Of a DNA stretch of 64,000 nucleotides, positions 54,873-63,266 are shown piece after piece. The stretch covers positions 3,348,001-3,412,000 of the forward strand of contig NZ_JBBOBR010000001.1 of the NCBI RefSeq assembly GCF_038002165.1. The letters are read 5' to 3'. Origin of the DNA: Cytobacillus sp. FSL H8-0458. Its GTDB lineage: Bacteria; Bacillota; Bacilli; Bacillales; Cytobacillaceae. The notes beneath the pieces were generated by a model. That model had not been told where the DNA came from. It saw only the letters and a list, made by a program, of their open reading frames with translations, and ran no database searches. A program made the translations under genes and the position numbers. Numbering within the stretch: the stretch's first letter is position 1; each line of letters starts with the position of its first letter.

Positions 54873-56387
54873 GTGAAGAAAAGCTTAATGGTTTTCTATA
54901 TATCGGTCGGCATTTTATTATTGCTTGTTTTATTCGGTGTTTTTGTCCCGGATTCACTGGAGAGTGTGACAGCAAATGTACAGACCTTCATCACCGATAA
55001 ATTCGGGTGGTATTATTTGATTCTTGTTTCGTTTATTGTCATTGTCTGTTTATATTTTTTAATCAGCCCTTTAGGAAGAATCAAGCTTGGGAAGCAGGAT
55101 GATAAACCGGAATTTTCCCGCCCTACCTGGTTTGCGATGCTGTTCAGCGCGGGGATGGGAATCGGGCTGGTTTTCTGGGGTTCAGCAGAACCGATTTATC
55201 ACTATGCAGTGGGGTCTCCTACCGGCGGAGCAGTAGGGACGGATGAGGCGATTAAGAATGCGATGAGATATACGTACTTCCATTGGGGAATCCATGCCTG
55301 GGCGATTTATGGCATTGTCGCGCTTGTGCTGGCTTATTTTAATTTCCGCCATGGGGAGCCCGGTTTAATCAGTGCCACCCTAAAGCCCATATTGGGGGAT
55401 CGTACACAGGGGGTTACAGGAAAAGTAATTGATATTCTTTCAGTGGTAGCGACTGTTATAGGTGTAGCAACGACACTTGGGTTTGGAGCTGTGCAGATTA
55501 ACGGAGGGTTGTCATATCTATATGGCCTTCCTGTTAATTTCACCGTACAGTTTGTGATTGTCGCGATTGTTACAGTCCTGTTTATTCTCTCGGCCCTGTC
55601 CGGTCTTGGAAAGGGCATCAAGATTTTGAGCAATGCCAATATGCTTTTGGCAGCTGCTTTATTTCTTTTAACGTTTTTTCTCGGACCATCATTATTTATT
55701 CTTAACCTGTTCACCAATACGCTTGGAAGCTACCTTCAATATTTGCCGGGCATGAGCCTCAGGATTGCCCCTCTGAATCCGGAGGTCAGGGAATGGATTA
55801 ATGGCTGGACGATTTTTTACTGGGCCTGGTGGATTGCCTGGGCGCCGTTCGTTGGCATTTTCATTGCCCGTGTTTCCAAAGGAAGGACCATCCGGGAATT
55901 TGTCTTTGGGGTTCTGCTAATCCCGTCGCTAATTGGATTTATTTGGTTTTCTACATTCGGGGGAACCGCCATTATGCAAGAGCACCAGGGCACAGCTAAA
56001 ATCTCGGAATTGGCTACTGAAGAAGCACTTTTTGGCGTATTCTCCAACCTTCCGATGGGTACAGTCCTGTCGATCATCGCCATTTTGCTCATTTGCACGT
56101 TCTTTATTACTTCGGCCGACTCCGGCACCTATGTATTAGGAATGATGACGACAAATGGTTCGCATCATCCCGGCAACAAGATTAAATTGGTGTGGGGAGT
56201 ATTGCTTGCTGCCATATCATTGGTCCTGCTGTATTCCGGCGGGCTTCAAGCTCTGCAGAATACGATGATTGCAGCAGCTCTTCCTTTTTCCGTTATCATG
56301 GCTTTAATGACCTTCAGTCTGATCAAGGCCCTTCAGAAAGAAGCCAAGGAGCTTGGGATTGGGAGGATTCCGAAGAAGAAAGTGTAA
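54873..56387 (+). CDS. opuD: BCCT-family glycine betaine transporter (OpuD-like)
   Basis: 504 aa, 12 membrane helices, sodium-coupled uptake of betaine-type osmoprotectants. BCCT signature: FSAGMGIGLVFWGSAEPIYHY, the Trp-rich helix WTIFYWAWWIAWAPFVGIFIARVSKGRTIREF and ITSADSGTYVLGM. Close in length to B. subtilis OpuD (512 aa). I place the start at GTG 54873, seven bases after AAAGGGG; the TTG at 54867 is too close to that site. Single gene with a strong terminator. Confidence 0.9.
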   Translation: MKKSLMVFYISVGILLLLVLFGVFVPDSLESVTANVQTFITDKFGWYYLILVSFIVIVCLYFLISPLGRIKLGKQDDKPEFSRPTWFAMLFSAGMGIGLVFWGSAEPIYHYAVGSPTGGAVGTDEAIKNAMRYTYFHWGIHAWAIYGIVALVLAYFNFRHGEPGLISATLKPILGDRTQGVTGKVIDILSVVATVIGVATTLGFGAVQINGGLSYLYGLPVNFTVQFVIVAIVTVLFILSALSGLGKGIKILSNANMLLAAALFLLTFFLGPSLFILNLFTNTLGSYLQYLPGMSLRIAPLNPEVREWINGWTIFYWAWWIAWAPFVGIFIARVSKGRTIREFVFGVLLIPSLIGFIWFSTFGGTAIMQEHQGTAKISELATEEALFGVFSNLPMGTVLSIIAILLICTFFITSADSGTYVLGMMTTNGSHHPGNKIKLVWGVLLAAISLVLLYSGGLQALQNTMIAAALPFSVIMALMTFSLIKALQKEAKELGIGRIPKKKV

Positions 56388-56393
56388 ATGCAG

Positions 56394-56426
56394 AAACCTG
56401 CAGATTTGGCATCTGCAGGTTTTTTG
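56394..56426 (+). terminator. Terminator of opuD
   Basis: Perfect 12-base stem AAACCTGCAGAT/ATCTGCAGGTTT with loop TTGGC and TTTTTT. It can also serve the convergent AraC gene. Confidence 0.9.
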
Positions 56427-56431
56427 ATAGG

Positions 56432-57295
56432 TTATTTTACCGGAATCCAGATCTCTGAAAAATAATCGGGACTGGACGCATCACCTGCTGTATAGACTTC
56501 CAGTTCGGGTGCAGCAGCATGTTCATAGCCGCTTGATGGAAACCATTCCGAGAAGATTTTTTTCCAGGTGTTTTGCATGGCATGCGGCATGGCGCCATGT
56601 ACTTCGAACACCGCCCATTTGGAGGCCGGGACTTGCAGGCACTCGAAGCTGTCCGGTTTGTCGCCTTCAAAGCTTGCGGCAATCCAGTAATCCATGCTGT
56701 CAGACTTCTGGCTGCGGTTATCAACACACACGCCTAGAATTCCTTTGATATCCCCATTATTCAGCTTGAATAGCTTATCGGAGGTTCCGTTACTGTTTAC
56801 TTCATCCCACATTTTCGGGATGCCGGCCAGATTTTCTTCATTAATTAAACTGAATTCTTTCCTGATACCGGCTACTTGAAAAGCTTCTTTTTCGACAATT
56901 GCATATTGCATTGGTTCTGCCCCTTCCAGACTCACCTGGATCACCAGGCGGTTATATGATTTCAGCTTTCCGGAAATATTTCTGGCTTCCGTCGGGGTAA
57001 TGCCATGCTGCCTGCGGAAAGCCTTAGTAAAAGCTTCGGGAGTGTCATAGCCATATTTATAGGCGAGATCAATCACTTTCAGACCTGTACAAACCAGGTT
57101 CTGTGCGGCCAGCGTTAACCTTCTTCCCCGGATATATTCGCCCACCGGCATATCTGTCAAAATGGCAAACGTGCGCTGAAAATGAGATACGGAGGAGTTC
57201 GCCGCCTCCGCTGCTCTCTGAATTGAAAAATCCTCATCCAGCAAATGCTCCTCGATATAATCAATGGCCTGCTGCAGCGATTCAATCCATGACAT
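56432..57295 (-). CDS. AraC-family regulator with GyrI-like effector domain
   Basis: 287 aa. Two helix-turn-helix motifs in the first 105 residues (FSIQRAAEAANSSVSHFQRTF and VIDLAYKYGYDTPEAFTKAFRRQHG), then a GyrI/SoxS-Rob-like small-molecule-binding domain (about 120-287, QVAGIRKEF, WIPVK end). Such proteins respond to amphipathic drugs or metabolites and control efflux or stress genes. GGGAGTGA precedes ATG 57295. No obvious target is adjacent. Its 5' side is occupied by the periodic array at 57472-57720. Confidence 0.85.
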   Translation of the reverse strand: MSWIESLQQAIDYIEEHLLDEDFSIQRAAEAANSSVSHFQRTFAILTDMPVGEYIRGRRLTLAAQNLVCTGLKVIDLAYKYGYDTPEAFTKAFRRQHGITPTEARNISGKLKSYNRLVIQVSLEGAEPMQYAIVEKEAFQVAGIRKEFSLINEENLAGIPKMWDEVNSNGTSDKLFKLNNGDIKGILGVCVDNRSQKSDSMDYWIAASFEGDKPDSFECLQVPASKWAVFEVHGAMPHAMQNTWKKIFSEWFPSSGYEHAAAPELEVYTAGDASSPDYFSEIWIPVK

Positions 57296-57471
57296 TACTG
57301 ATCACTCCCTTATGTATAATCCTATCTTTATCTTTTTTTGGCTGCCTGTCATTTTTTGCTTTGTTTTGGCAGGCGTATATTAAAGAATTCTTATTTTAAG
57401 CTGAGAATACCTGCTGAATGGGGAATTTTTGATGCGGTTTGCTGTCGGGCATGGGGTAAGCCCTGGATAAT

Positions 57472-57720
57472 ACCGGCCGAAACGGAGGTTTTACCGGCCA
57501 ATTATGCCGTATTACGGGCCAAATTTAAGAAAATACCGGCCAATCTGGATCATTTATCGGCCAAATGGGATATAGAGAGCCTGCCAGGAGGATTATAACG
57601 GCTAATTTTCCGATTTTATCGGCCATAAATAGAGGTGGTTTAACGGGCATACTTAATATTCATCGGCCGAACTGTCAATATTCCGTTTATCGGTCACCTC
57701 ATCAGCTTTATGGCCAGAAC
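57472..57720. repeat. Degenerate 21-nt periodic array, core TATCGGCCAA
   Basis: About eleven imperfect copies of TA(C/T)CGGCC(A/G)A begin near 57472, 57493, 57513, 57535, 57556, 57596, 57618, 57641, 57661, 57688 and 57709. Intervals are 21, 20, 22, 21, 40 (one unit missing), 22, 23, 20, 27 and 21. The spacers are unrelated and AT-rich. It lies in the 490-base gap between the katE terminator and the AraC gene. In one plus frame the period gives a heptad peptide but there is no ribosome site. The remaining 57296-57470 shows nothing I recognise. Confidence 0.75.
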
Positions 57721-57742
57721 TTTAATATATCTAGGAATCAGG

Positions 57743-57777
57743 AAAAAGCCAGCGCCCGTTAACAGGCGGCTGGCTTC
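57743..57777 (-). terminator. Terminator of katE
   Basis: Minus-strand stem AGCCAGC.GCC/GGCGCTGGCT with a short loop, followed by TTTTTC. Confidence 0.85.
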
Positions 57778-57785
57778 AAGTGATT

Positions 57786-59873
57786 TTATATGGCACGTCC
57801 CCAATGACGGTGCATGGCTATGGTATTGATTAAATTTTCACTGGAGGATGGATCGCCGCTTTTGATTTCTACGATACCCATATCAGAGAGTGTTTGTGAT
57901 TGCCCCAGCATGTTTAAGGCTTCTGACGGCAGCAATTCCGCTCCCTCGCCGCCAAACGCAATCGTTTTAAAATGCTTGTAGGCTTCACTGACGAATTCCT
58001 TGGCCTGCGGCACCTTTTTCAGCGCTTCTGCACTTTCTTTCCCGCCGGCGATATAGATGGTATCATACATAACGGAATGGGAGGTCAGAAAGGTTTTCAT
58101 GACTTCCAGCTCTCCGCCGTCACCTTTAATCATGCCCAGGTTTTTGCTGACAATCTCCGGCATGATCCCAGCCGCTTTCAAGGCTTCCATTACGCTGCTG
58201 ACTTCGGTATAGTTGAACCCATTATCAGCAAGAATGGCGACTTTCCGGGTCATAGCTGATCTGGCTGTATTCATTTGGCTTAATGCAGGAGAAGAAAGCG
58301 TGACTTTGGATTCTGCCGCCGCATCCGGCACCTTCACGCCGACTCCAAGGGCAATTTGTTCGGCCAGGTAAAGGTCAACATTACTGAACATATCTACTAC
58401 CTGCTGCTTTATATCCTTGTTCTGCACCTTGCCAACTTCAAAACGGAAGGCTTCGATAATATGCTCCTTTTCCACTTCTGACATGCTGTTCCAGAACAAT
58501 TTTGCCTGGCTGTAGTGGTCTTTGAAGCTGTCGCTGCGCTGGCGTACCTTTCGTCCTTCAACCTTTTCCTGATAATGAACATAACCGCCTTCTTCTGCTG
58601 TGGCAGGGCTTGGATCATTTTTCTGCATCGAGTTTTTATGATAAGCAACCGGCCCTTTGTTGATCGTCATGCGATGATAGCCGTCATACTGATTATTATG
58701 GAAGGGACATACCGGACGGTTGATCGGGATTTCATGGAAGTTTGGACCGCCAAGGCGGATCAGCTGGGTGTCTGTATAGGAAAACAGGCGGCCCTGCAGC
58801 AATGGATCATTTGAAAAATCAATGCCCGGCACCACATGCCCAGGGTGGAACGCGACTTGTTCCGTTTCAGCAAATACGTTATCCTGGTTGCGGTTCAGTG
58901 TCATTTTTCCAATGATCTTAACCGGGACCATTTCCTCCGGCCACAGCTTCGTCGCATCCAGAATATCAAAATCAAAGGAGAATTCATCTTCTTCATCAAT
59001 CATCTGGACACCCAGCTCAAATTCAGGGTAATCTCCCATTTCGATCGCTTCCCAAAGATCACGGCGGTGGAAATCCGGATCCTTTCCGGCAAGCTTTTGG
59101 GCTTCGTCAAAAACAAGTGAATGAGTGCCCAGAACCGGCTTCCAGTGGAATTTCACAAAACGCGCCCTGCCCTGCTCGTTCACAAACCGGAATGTGTGAA
59201 CACCGAAGCCTTCCATCATGCGATAGCTGCGCGGGATCGCACGGTCTGACATCGTCCACATGATCATATGGGCAGTTTCCGTATTGTTGGCGGCAAAATC
59301 CCAGAACGTGTCATGGGCAGTTGAAGCCTGCGGCATTTCGTTATGCGGCTCCGGCTTGAATGAGTGGACAAGATCCGGGAATTTGATGGCATCCTGAATG
59401 AAAAACACGGGAATATTATTGCCGACTAAATCATAATTGCCCTCTTCCGTATAAAACTTGGTGGCAAAGCCGCGGGCATCACGTACAGAGTCTGCCGAGC
59501 CGCGGGAGCCGGCAACTGTCGAGAACCGGACAAAGACCGGGGTTTTGACGGATGGGTTCTGCAGAAACTTTGCACGGGTATATTCTGCCATGGGTTCATA
59601 CACCTGGAAGAAGCCATGTGCGCCAAAACCGCGGGCATGAACAACCCGTTCAGGGATGCGTTCATGATCAAAGTGCGTCATTTTTTCCCGAAAGTGAAAG
59701 TCCTCCATCAAGGTCGGTCCGCGGGAACCGGCTTTCAGCGAATGCTCATCCTCCGAAACCTTTACACCCTGATTCGTCGTCAGCTTCTGGCCCGAGTTAT
59801 CCACGCGGAATTCCTCGAGCTGCCTGTCTTTACTATGCTCATTTACACCTTTGTTTTGCGGATCCTGTTTCAA
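57786..59873 (-). CDS. katE: Large-subunit catalase (clade 2, KatE)
   Basis: 695 aa heme catalase with the extra C-terminal flavodoxin/GATase-like domain (about 545-695) typical of HPII-type enzymes. Active site His in ERVVHARGFGAHG, Asn in NYDLVGNNIPVFFIQD, and the proximal heme Tyr in RLFSYTDTQLIRLGG. Length matches B. subtilis KatE (686 aa), the SigB-dependent general-stress catalase. The start codon is TTG 59873 (AAGGAGG nine bases upstream); the ATG nearby runs straight into a stop. A SigB-type promoter lies about 70-95 bases upstream. Confidence 0.93.
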   Translation of the reverse strand: MKQDPQNKGVNEHSKDRQLEEFRVDNSGQKLTTNQGVKVSEDEHSLKAGSRGPTLMEDFHFREKMTHFDHERIPERVVHARGFGAHGFFQVYEPMAEYTRAKFLQNPSVKTPVFVRFSTVAGSRGSADSVRDARGFATKFYTEEGNYDLVGNNIPVFFIQDAIKFPDLVHSFKPEPHNEMPQASTAHDTFWDFAANNTETAHMIMWTMSDRAIPRSYRMMEGFGVHTFRFVNEQGRARFVKFHWKPVLGTHSLVFDEAQKLAGKDPDFHRRDLWEAIEMGDYPEFELGVQMIDEEDEFSFDFDILDATKLWPEEMVPVKIIGKMTLNRNQDNVFAETEQVAFHPGHVVPGIDFSNDPLLQGRLFSYTDTQLIRLGGPNFHEIPINRPVCPFHNNQYDGYHRMTINKGPVAYHKNSMQKNDPSPATAEEGGYVHYQEKVEGRKVRQRSDSFKDHYSQAKLFWNSMSEVEKEHIIEAFRFEVGKVQNKDIKQQVVDMFSNVDLYLAEQIALGVGVKVPDAAAESKVTLSSPALSQMNTARSAMTRKVAILADNGFNYTEVSSVMEALKAAGIMPEIVSKNLGMIKGDGGELEVMKTFLTSHSVMYDTIYIAGGKESAEALKKVPQAKEFVSEAYKHFKTIAFGGEGAELLPSEALNMLGQSQTLSDMGIVEIKSGDPSSSENLINTIAMHRHWGRAI

Positions 59874-59941
59874 ATGTTCATTCCTCCTTATATTTAAGAA
59901 GCAAATGCTTCTGGATTACGGTGTATGTATCTATTATTGAA

Positions 59942-59966
59942 GTACCCTACATTCAAGAAGGTAAAC
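59942..59966 (-). promoter_or_regulatory. SigB promoter of katE
   Basis: Minus strand: GTTTAC (59961-59966), 13-base spacer, GGGTAC (59942-59947). Each hexamer has one mismatch to the SigB consensus GTTTAA/GGGTAT. The downstream gene is the classic SigB target catalase. Confidence 0.75.
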
Positions 59967-60164
59967 AGCAAAAAAAGAAAGAAGCGGGACCATTACGAAT
60001 AAATTAGAAGGAATATCAGCATAGCTTTACAGAAATTGGTTCTGAAGCATTTTAGAATTTTGTTTTTTCTGACAATAATATATAAAAAAAGTAAATGAGT
60101 ATTGTCAATAATAGTAAAACAATATAGAATTTTCATATAACCTCACATAGAGGCAGGTGAAACG

Positions 60165-61424
60165 GTGGAAATTACAAAGCATTTTTTCTTTAATCTATCG
60201 CTCTTGATCGTTATCTTGTTTGTTGTGCTTGTATTGGCGGAAAAAAGCTCTAAATTCCGGTTTTCCAAAGTCCGCTCTTTTGTATGGCTTTTGTTTATGA
60301 TCTGGATATGCTTTCAGTTTTCCTTTCAGCCAAGCCCCCATTATTTTTTTGATTTACGTTTGATACCTGTCATCATCGGCGGTTTATATGCGGGGATCGG
60401 CCTCGCTTTGGCCGGGTCTGTGATTTTGATGAGAAGTTTTTATGGAATAGAGCCTGGGTTTTATTCTAATATTCTTTTATATTTGCCCCTGGGGATTATT
60501 CTTTGGAAGCTCTATCCCTGGTTTTGGATGCAGGTGCCCCGAAAAAGGATTCGCTTTTCGGTTATCATTACCCTGATTTTAAGTGTACTGACGGTCATGG
60601 TAATGGAAATAAGCGCCCCGCCACAAAACCGGTTCGATGCCTGGTTTGCCTATTTGATGATTCCGCCATTGGGTGTCTTTATGATTACATACGTATTTGA
60701 GTTCGCTAAAAGAAATTTGGATATGCGTGAGAATCTCGTCCGGGCTGAAAAGCTTGAAGCTGTCGAGCAAATGGGTGCAGCCATCTCCCATGAAATCCGC
60801 AATCCCCTGACAGCCGCCATCGGATTTGTACAGCTTTTGCAGGAGCAGCGGCTGCCCCCGCGAAAAAGGGTGGAGTATCTGAGTATTGTGAAGGCTGAGC
60901 TGGAATCAGCAGAGCAGGTCATCCAGAACTATTTAACCTTTTCCAAGCCATCCTTAGATAAGATTGAGGAAATCAATGTAAAAAAAGAGCTCATGCAGGT
61001 AATGAATATATTAAAGCCGACTGCCAACCAGAATTCCGTCGAAATCAATGCCCACTTTTCCCTCCTCGGATCTATTAAGGGGGATCGGCAAAAATTCCAC
61101 CAATGTTTCTTGAATGTAATTAAAAATTCAATCGAAGCTATGCCGCGCGGAGGGCAATTATACATAGAAACACACTACAGCAGCAGCCAGATCACCATCG
61201 AAATTAAGGACACCGGCGTCGGCATGACTCCCGAACAGCTTCAGCGCCTGGGAGAACCCTATTATTCTACTAAAGGCACCAAAGGGACCGGCCTTGGAAT
61301 GATGGTCGTATTCAGTATTATAAGGGCCATGGATGGCAATGTCAGGGTCAAAAGCGAAGTCGATAAGGGAACTGTTTTCAGCTTTACTTTTCCGAATTAT
61401 AAGTCGGAAATACATAAGGATTAA
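60165..61424 (+). CDS. KinB-like membrane histidine kinase, orphan
   Basis: 419 aa. 5TMR-LYT-type membrane sensor (residues 10-180, with YFFDLRLIPVIIGGLYAG), HisKA with His209 in ISHEIRNPLTAAIGFVQLLQEQ, and HATPase_c (NVIKNSIEA, DTGVGM, GTGLGM). The same architecture as the 47 kb kinase; also without a response regulator. Likely another phosphorelay input kinase. The start codon is GTG 60165 behind AGGTGA. It is divergent from katE across 291 bases that otherwise hold only the SigB promoter. Confidence 0.82.
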   Translation: MEITKHFFFNLSLLIVILFVVLVLAEKSSKFRFSKVRSFVWLLFMIWICFQFSFQPSPHYFFDLRLIPVIIGGLYAGIGLALAGSVILMRSFYGIEPGFYSNILLYLPLGIILWKLYPWFWMQVPRKRIRFSVIITLILSVLTVMVMEISAPPQNRFDAWFAYLMIPPLGVFMITYVFEFAKRNLDMRENLVRAEKLEAVEQMGAAISHEIRNPLTAAIGFVQLLQEQRLPPRKRVEYLSIVKAELESAEQVIQNYLTFSKPSLDKIEEINVKKELMQVMNILKPTANQNSVEINAHFSLLGSIKGDRQKFHQCFLNVIKNSIEAMPRGGQLYIETHYSSSQITIEIKDTGVGMTPEQLQRLGEPYYSTKGTKGTGLGMMVVFSIIRAMDGNVRVKSEVDKGTVFSFTFPNYKSEIHKD

Positions 61425-61425
61425 C

Positions 61426-61457
61426 AAAAAACAGCAGGGGCCCCTGCTGTTTTTTTA
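61426..61457. terminator. Bidirectional terminator after the 60 kb kinase
   Basis: Near-perfect palindrome AACAGCAGGGG/CCCCTGCTGTT flanked by A6 and T7, between convergent stops. Confidence 0.85.
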
Positions 61458-61464
61458 TAGCTTA

Positions 61465-62058
61465 TCATGATTCTATCTGCTCCGCTTCCAAATGCTTCGT
61501 GCAGTTATACAGCTCACAGTTCCACTTGCTTTCTTTTATTAACAGTTCCGTGATGGAGGTGTTTTTCGGCGGAGTGGATAGGTCTGTCTGCGGAACCAGT
61601 TCTTTTAACAGGTGGCGAATGAAGGAACCGTGGCTTACGATTAAAACGTTTTGGAACGGATGCTTTTCTGTAATCTCCTGCAGGAAGCCAAGCCCTCTTT
61701 TCATAATACTTTCTTTCGGCTCGAATCCAAGGTCCATTTCACGCCAATTCTTGCCCCATTTCTCAAGACGCTCTGCTTCGGTGGTACCTTCAATCATCCC
61801 GCCGCCGACTTCCCTTAATCGGGGATCAAGGTGAAGAGGAATGGAACCGATTTTCTCCTGAATCGCTTCTGCCGTCTGCTTTGCCCTAAGGAGATTACTG
61901 GAGTAAATCACATCCCAATTTTCACCGCTAACCCGTTCGGCCAGGCGTTTGGCCTCAGCCAATCCTTCTTCATGGAGAGGAATATCCGAGCTTCCCTGTG
62001 CCCGTCCCTCCTTATTCCAGGCTGTAATCCCGTGTCTGATCAATCCGATTTTTGTCAT
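61465..62058 (-). CDS. Histidine phosphatase family protein (phosphoglycerate-mutase-like)
   Basis: 197 aa. Catalytic RHG motif at the start (LIRHGITAWNKEGRAQG), second arginine in YSSNLLRAKQTAE and the general acid/second His in LIVSHGSFIRHLL. Cofactor-dependent mutase fold used as a phosphatase (PhoE/CobC-like). Substrate unknown. The ribosome site before ATG 62058 is weak. Confidence 0.85.
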   Translation of the reverse strand: MTKIGLIRHGITAWNKEGRAQGSSDIPLHEEGLAEAKRLAERVSGENWDVIYSSNLLRAKQTAEAIQEKIGSIPLHLDPRLREVGGGMIEGTTEAERLEKWGKNWREMDLGFEPKESIMKRGLGFLQEITEKHPFQNVLIVSHGSFIRHLLKELVPQTDLSTPPKNTSITELLIKESKWNCELYNCTKHLEAEQIES

Positions 62059-62121
62059 TAGTAAACACGTCCTTTTTTTGACTTGATTGTTACTAATAAA
62101 ATTGGCGTTCCCTCATCTAAT

Positions 62122-62144
62122 TAAAAACAGCGGTACTTGCCGCT
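62122..62144 (-). terminator. Terminator of the signal peptidase gene
   Basis: Minus-strand stem AGCGG/CCGCT with loop CAAGTA, then GTTTTT. Short stem, so moderate confidence. Confidence 0.6.
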
Positions 62145-62151
62145 CCTGCAG

Positions 62152-62673
62152 CTAATCTACTTTCCTCATGCTTGTAAAAGGATACCAGACAAATTCGCTG
62201 ACTCCAACTATCCGCTCTTTCTCAATAAAACCGAGCCCATTCCGGCTGTCCAGGCTGACAAGGCGGTTGTCTCCCATAACGTAATAGTGATCACTCGGGA
62301 CCGTGAGAGGGCCGAAGTCACCCGTCAGTTTGCTGACAATACCTTCTGCTGCTTCGCGATTTTCAGCAAGGTAATCTTCATCCCATTGCTGGCCGTTAAT
62401 ATACAGCTGGTCATTCTTCATTTCCAGTTCATCACCTGGGAAACCTATTAATCTCTTTACATAGTTCTTTTCATCGCCCCTGATGATGACAATATCGCCT
62501 CTGTTCAGTTCTTCAAATTTATTTACAAAGATTTTTTCCTCGTCATGAAGGGTCGGATCCATGGAGGCTCCTTCCACATAGTATGGTGAAAAAAGAAAGA
62601 CCCTGATGACCAGTGCGAGTCCAAAGGCTATCAGAAGGGATTTCAGCCAGCTCGCTATTTCATGCTTATTCAT
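62152..62673 (-). CDS. lepB: Signal peptidase I
   Basis: 173 aa, Gram-positive Sip type: one N-terminal membrane helix (about residues 8-28), then the extracellular Ser/Lys protease with nucleophile Ser in YVEGASMDPTL, general-base Lys in NYVKRLIGFPGD, and the MGDNRLVSLDSR box. It cleaves Sec signal peptides, including those of the proteases in this window. The start is ATG 62673 with GGTGGGG just upstream, overlapping the DinB gene by 8 bases. One of several Sip paralogues usual in Bacilli. Confidence 0.9.
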   Translation of the reverse strand: MNKHEIASWLKSLLIAFGLALVIRVFLFSPYYVEGASMDPTLHDEEKIFVNKFEELNRGDIVIIRGDEKNYVKRLIGFPGDELEMKNDQLYINGQQWDEDYLAENREAAEGIVSKLTGDFGPLTVPSDHYYVMGDNRLVSLDSRNGLGFIEKERIVGVSEFVWYPFTSMRKVD

Positions 62674-63208
62674 GTGCCCCACCAAATCTTTCTGCACCCA
62701 TATACCTTTCTTGGATTAAGGTGCGGTGATGAAGTTCATGTCCGGCAATAATATAGGCAATGGCCCTGGCGGTTACCCCGGTCCCGTTGGCATTCCCTTG
62801 CCTTATCAGTGCCTCATCCTCCAGACTTTTCAGTAAAGCAATCGTATTTTGGCGAACCTGGGACAGCTGGGCGGAAAGCTCCCCAATACTGAAGCGGTTG
62901 AATTTGCCATTCTTTACATACTGGTTATCATCATATCCCGGAAGCTCAGCCTTCTCACCTCTGCCGATGCAAAGCAGGCGGTAGCTCATGATACGTTCGG
63001 TATCTGTAATATGGCCGATTACTTCCTTAATCGTCCATTTTTCCGGAGCATAGCGGAAATGTGCCTGGTCTTCATTCAGATCTTTTACCAGATTCATTGT
63101 CTCCTTCATTTGTTCATCGAGGATCTGCAGAAGGTCCCCTTCCGGTATAGAGCTGACATATTTCTCATAATACGGCGCATACTCATCAGATTCAGGTTTC
63201 GTTAACAT
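62666..63208 (-). CDS. DinB-family protein
   Basis: 180 aa. DinB-type helical bundle with metal-binding His in IGHITDTERIMSYR and AGHELHHRTLIQERY. Related to YfiT-like thiol transferases/metal hydrolases; function unknown. The start is ATG 63208, seven bases after GGGAGG; five upstream codons in frame belong to the leader. Its stop overlaps the signal peptidase start, so the two are co-transcribed. Confidence 0.82.
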   Translation of the reverse strand: MLTKPESDEYAPYYEKYVSSIPEGDLLQILDEQMKETMNLVKDLNEDQAHFRYAPEKWTIKEVIGHITDTERIMSYRLLCIGRGEKAELPGYDDNQYVKNGKFNRFSIGELSAQLSQVRQNTIALLKSLEDEALIRQGNANGTGVTARAIAYIIAGHELHHRTLIQERYMGAERFGGAHE

Positions 63209-63266
63209 CTCGGTCCCTCCCATTCTATTACCTTATTTTACTGAATTTTCATCTAAAGAGCCAACT

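Noticed and set aside
57472-57720. CRISPR array
   Set aside because: Cores are about 10 bases and degenerate, spacers about 11 bases, and there are no cas genes. Too short and too variable for a CRISPR.
57338-57762. Heptad-repeat ORFs (86 aa and 65 aa) over the periodic array
   Set aside because: The 21-base period naturally keeps a frame open. There is no ribosome site, the frame changes midway, and the pattern is better explained by a DNA-level repeat.
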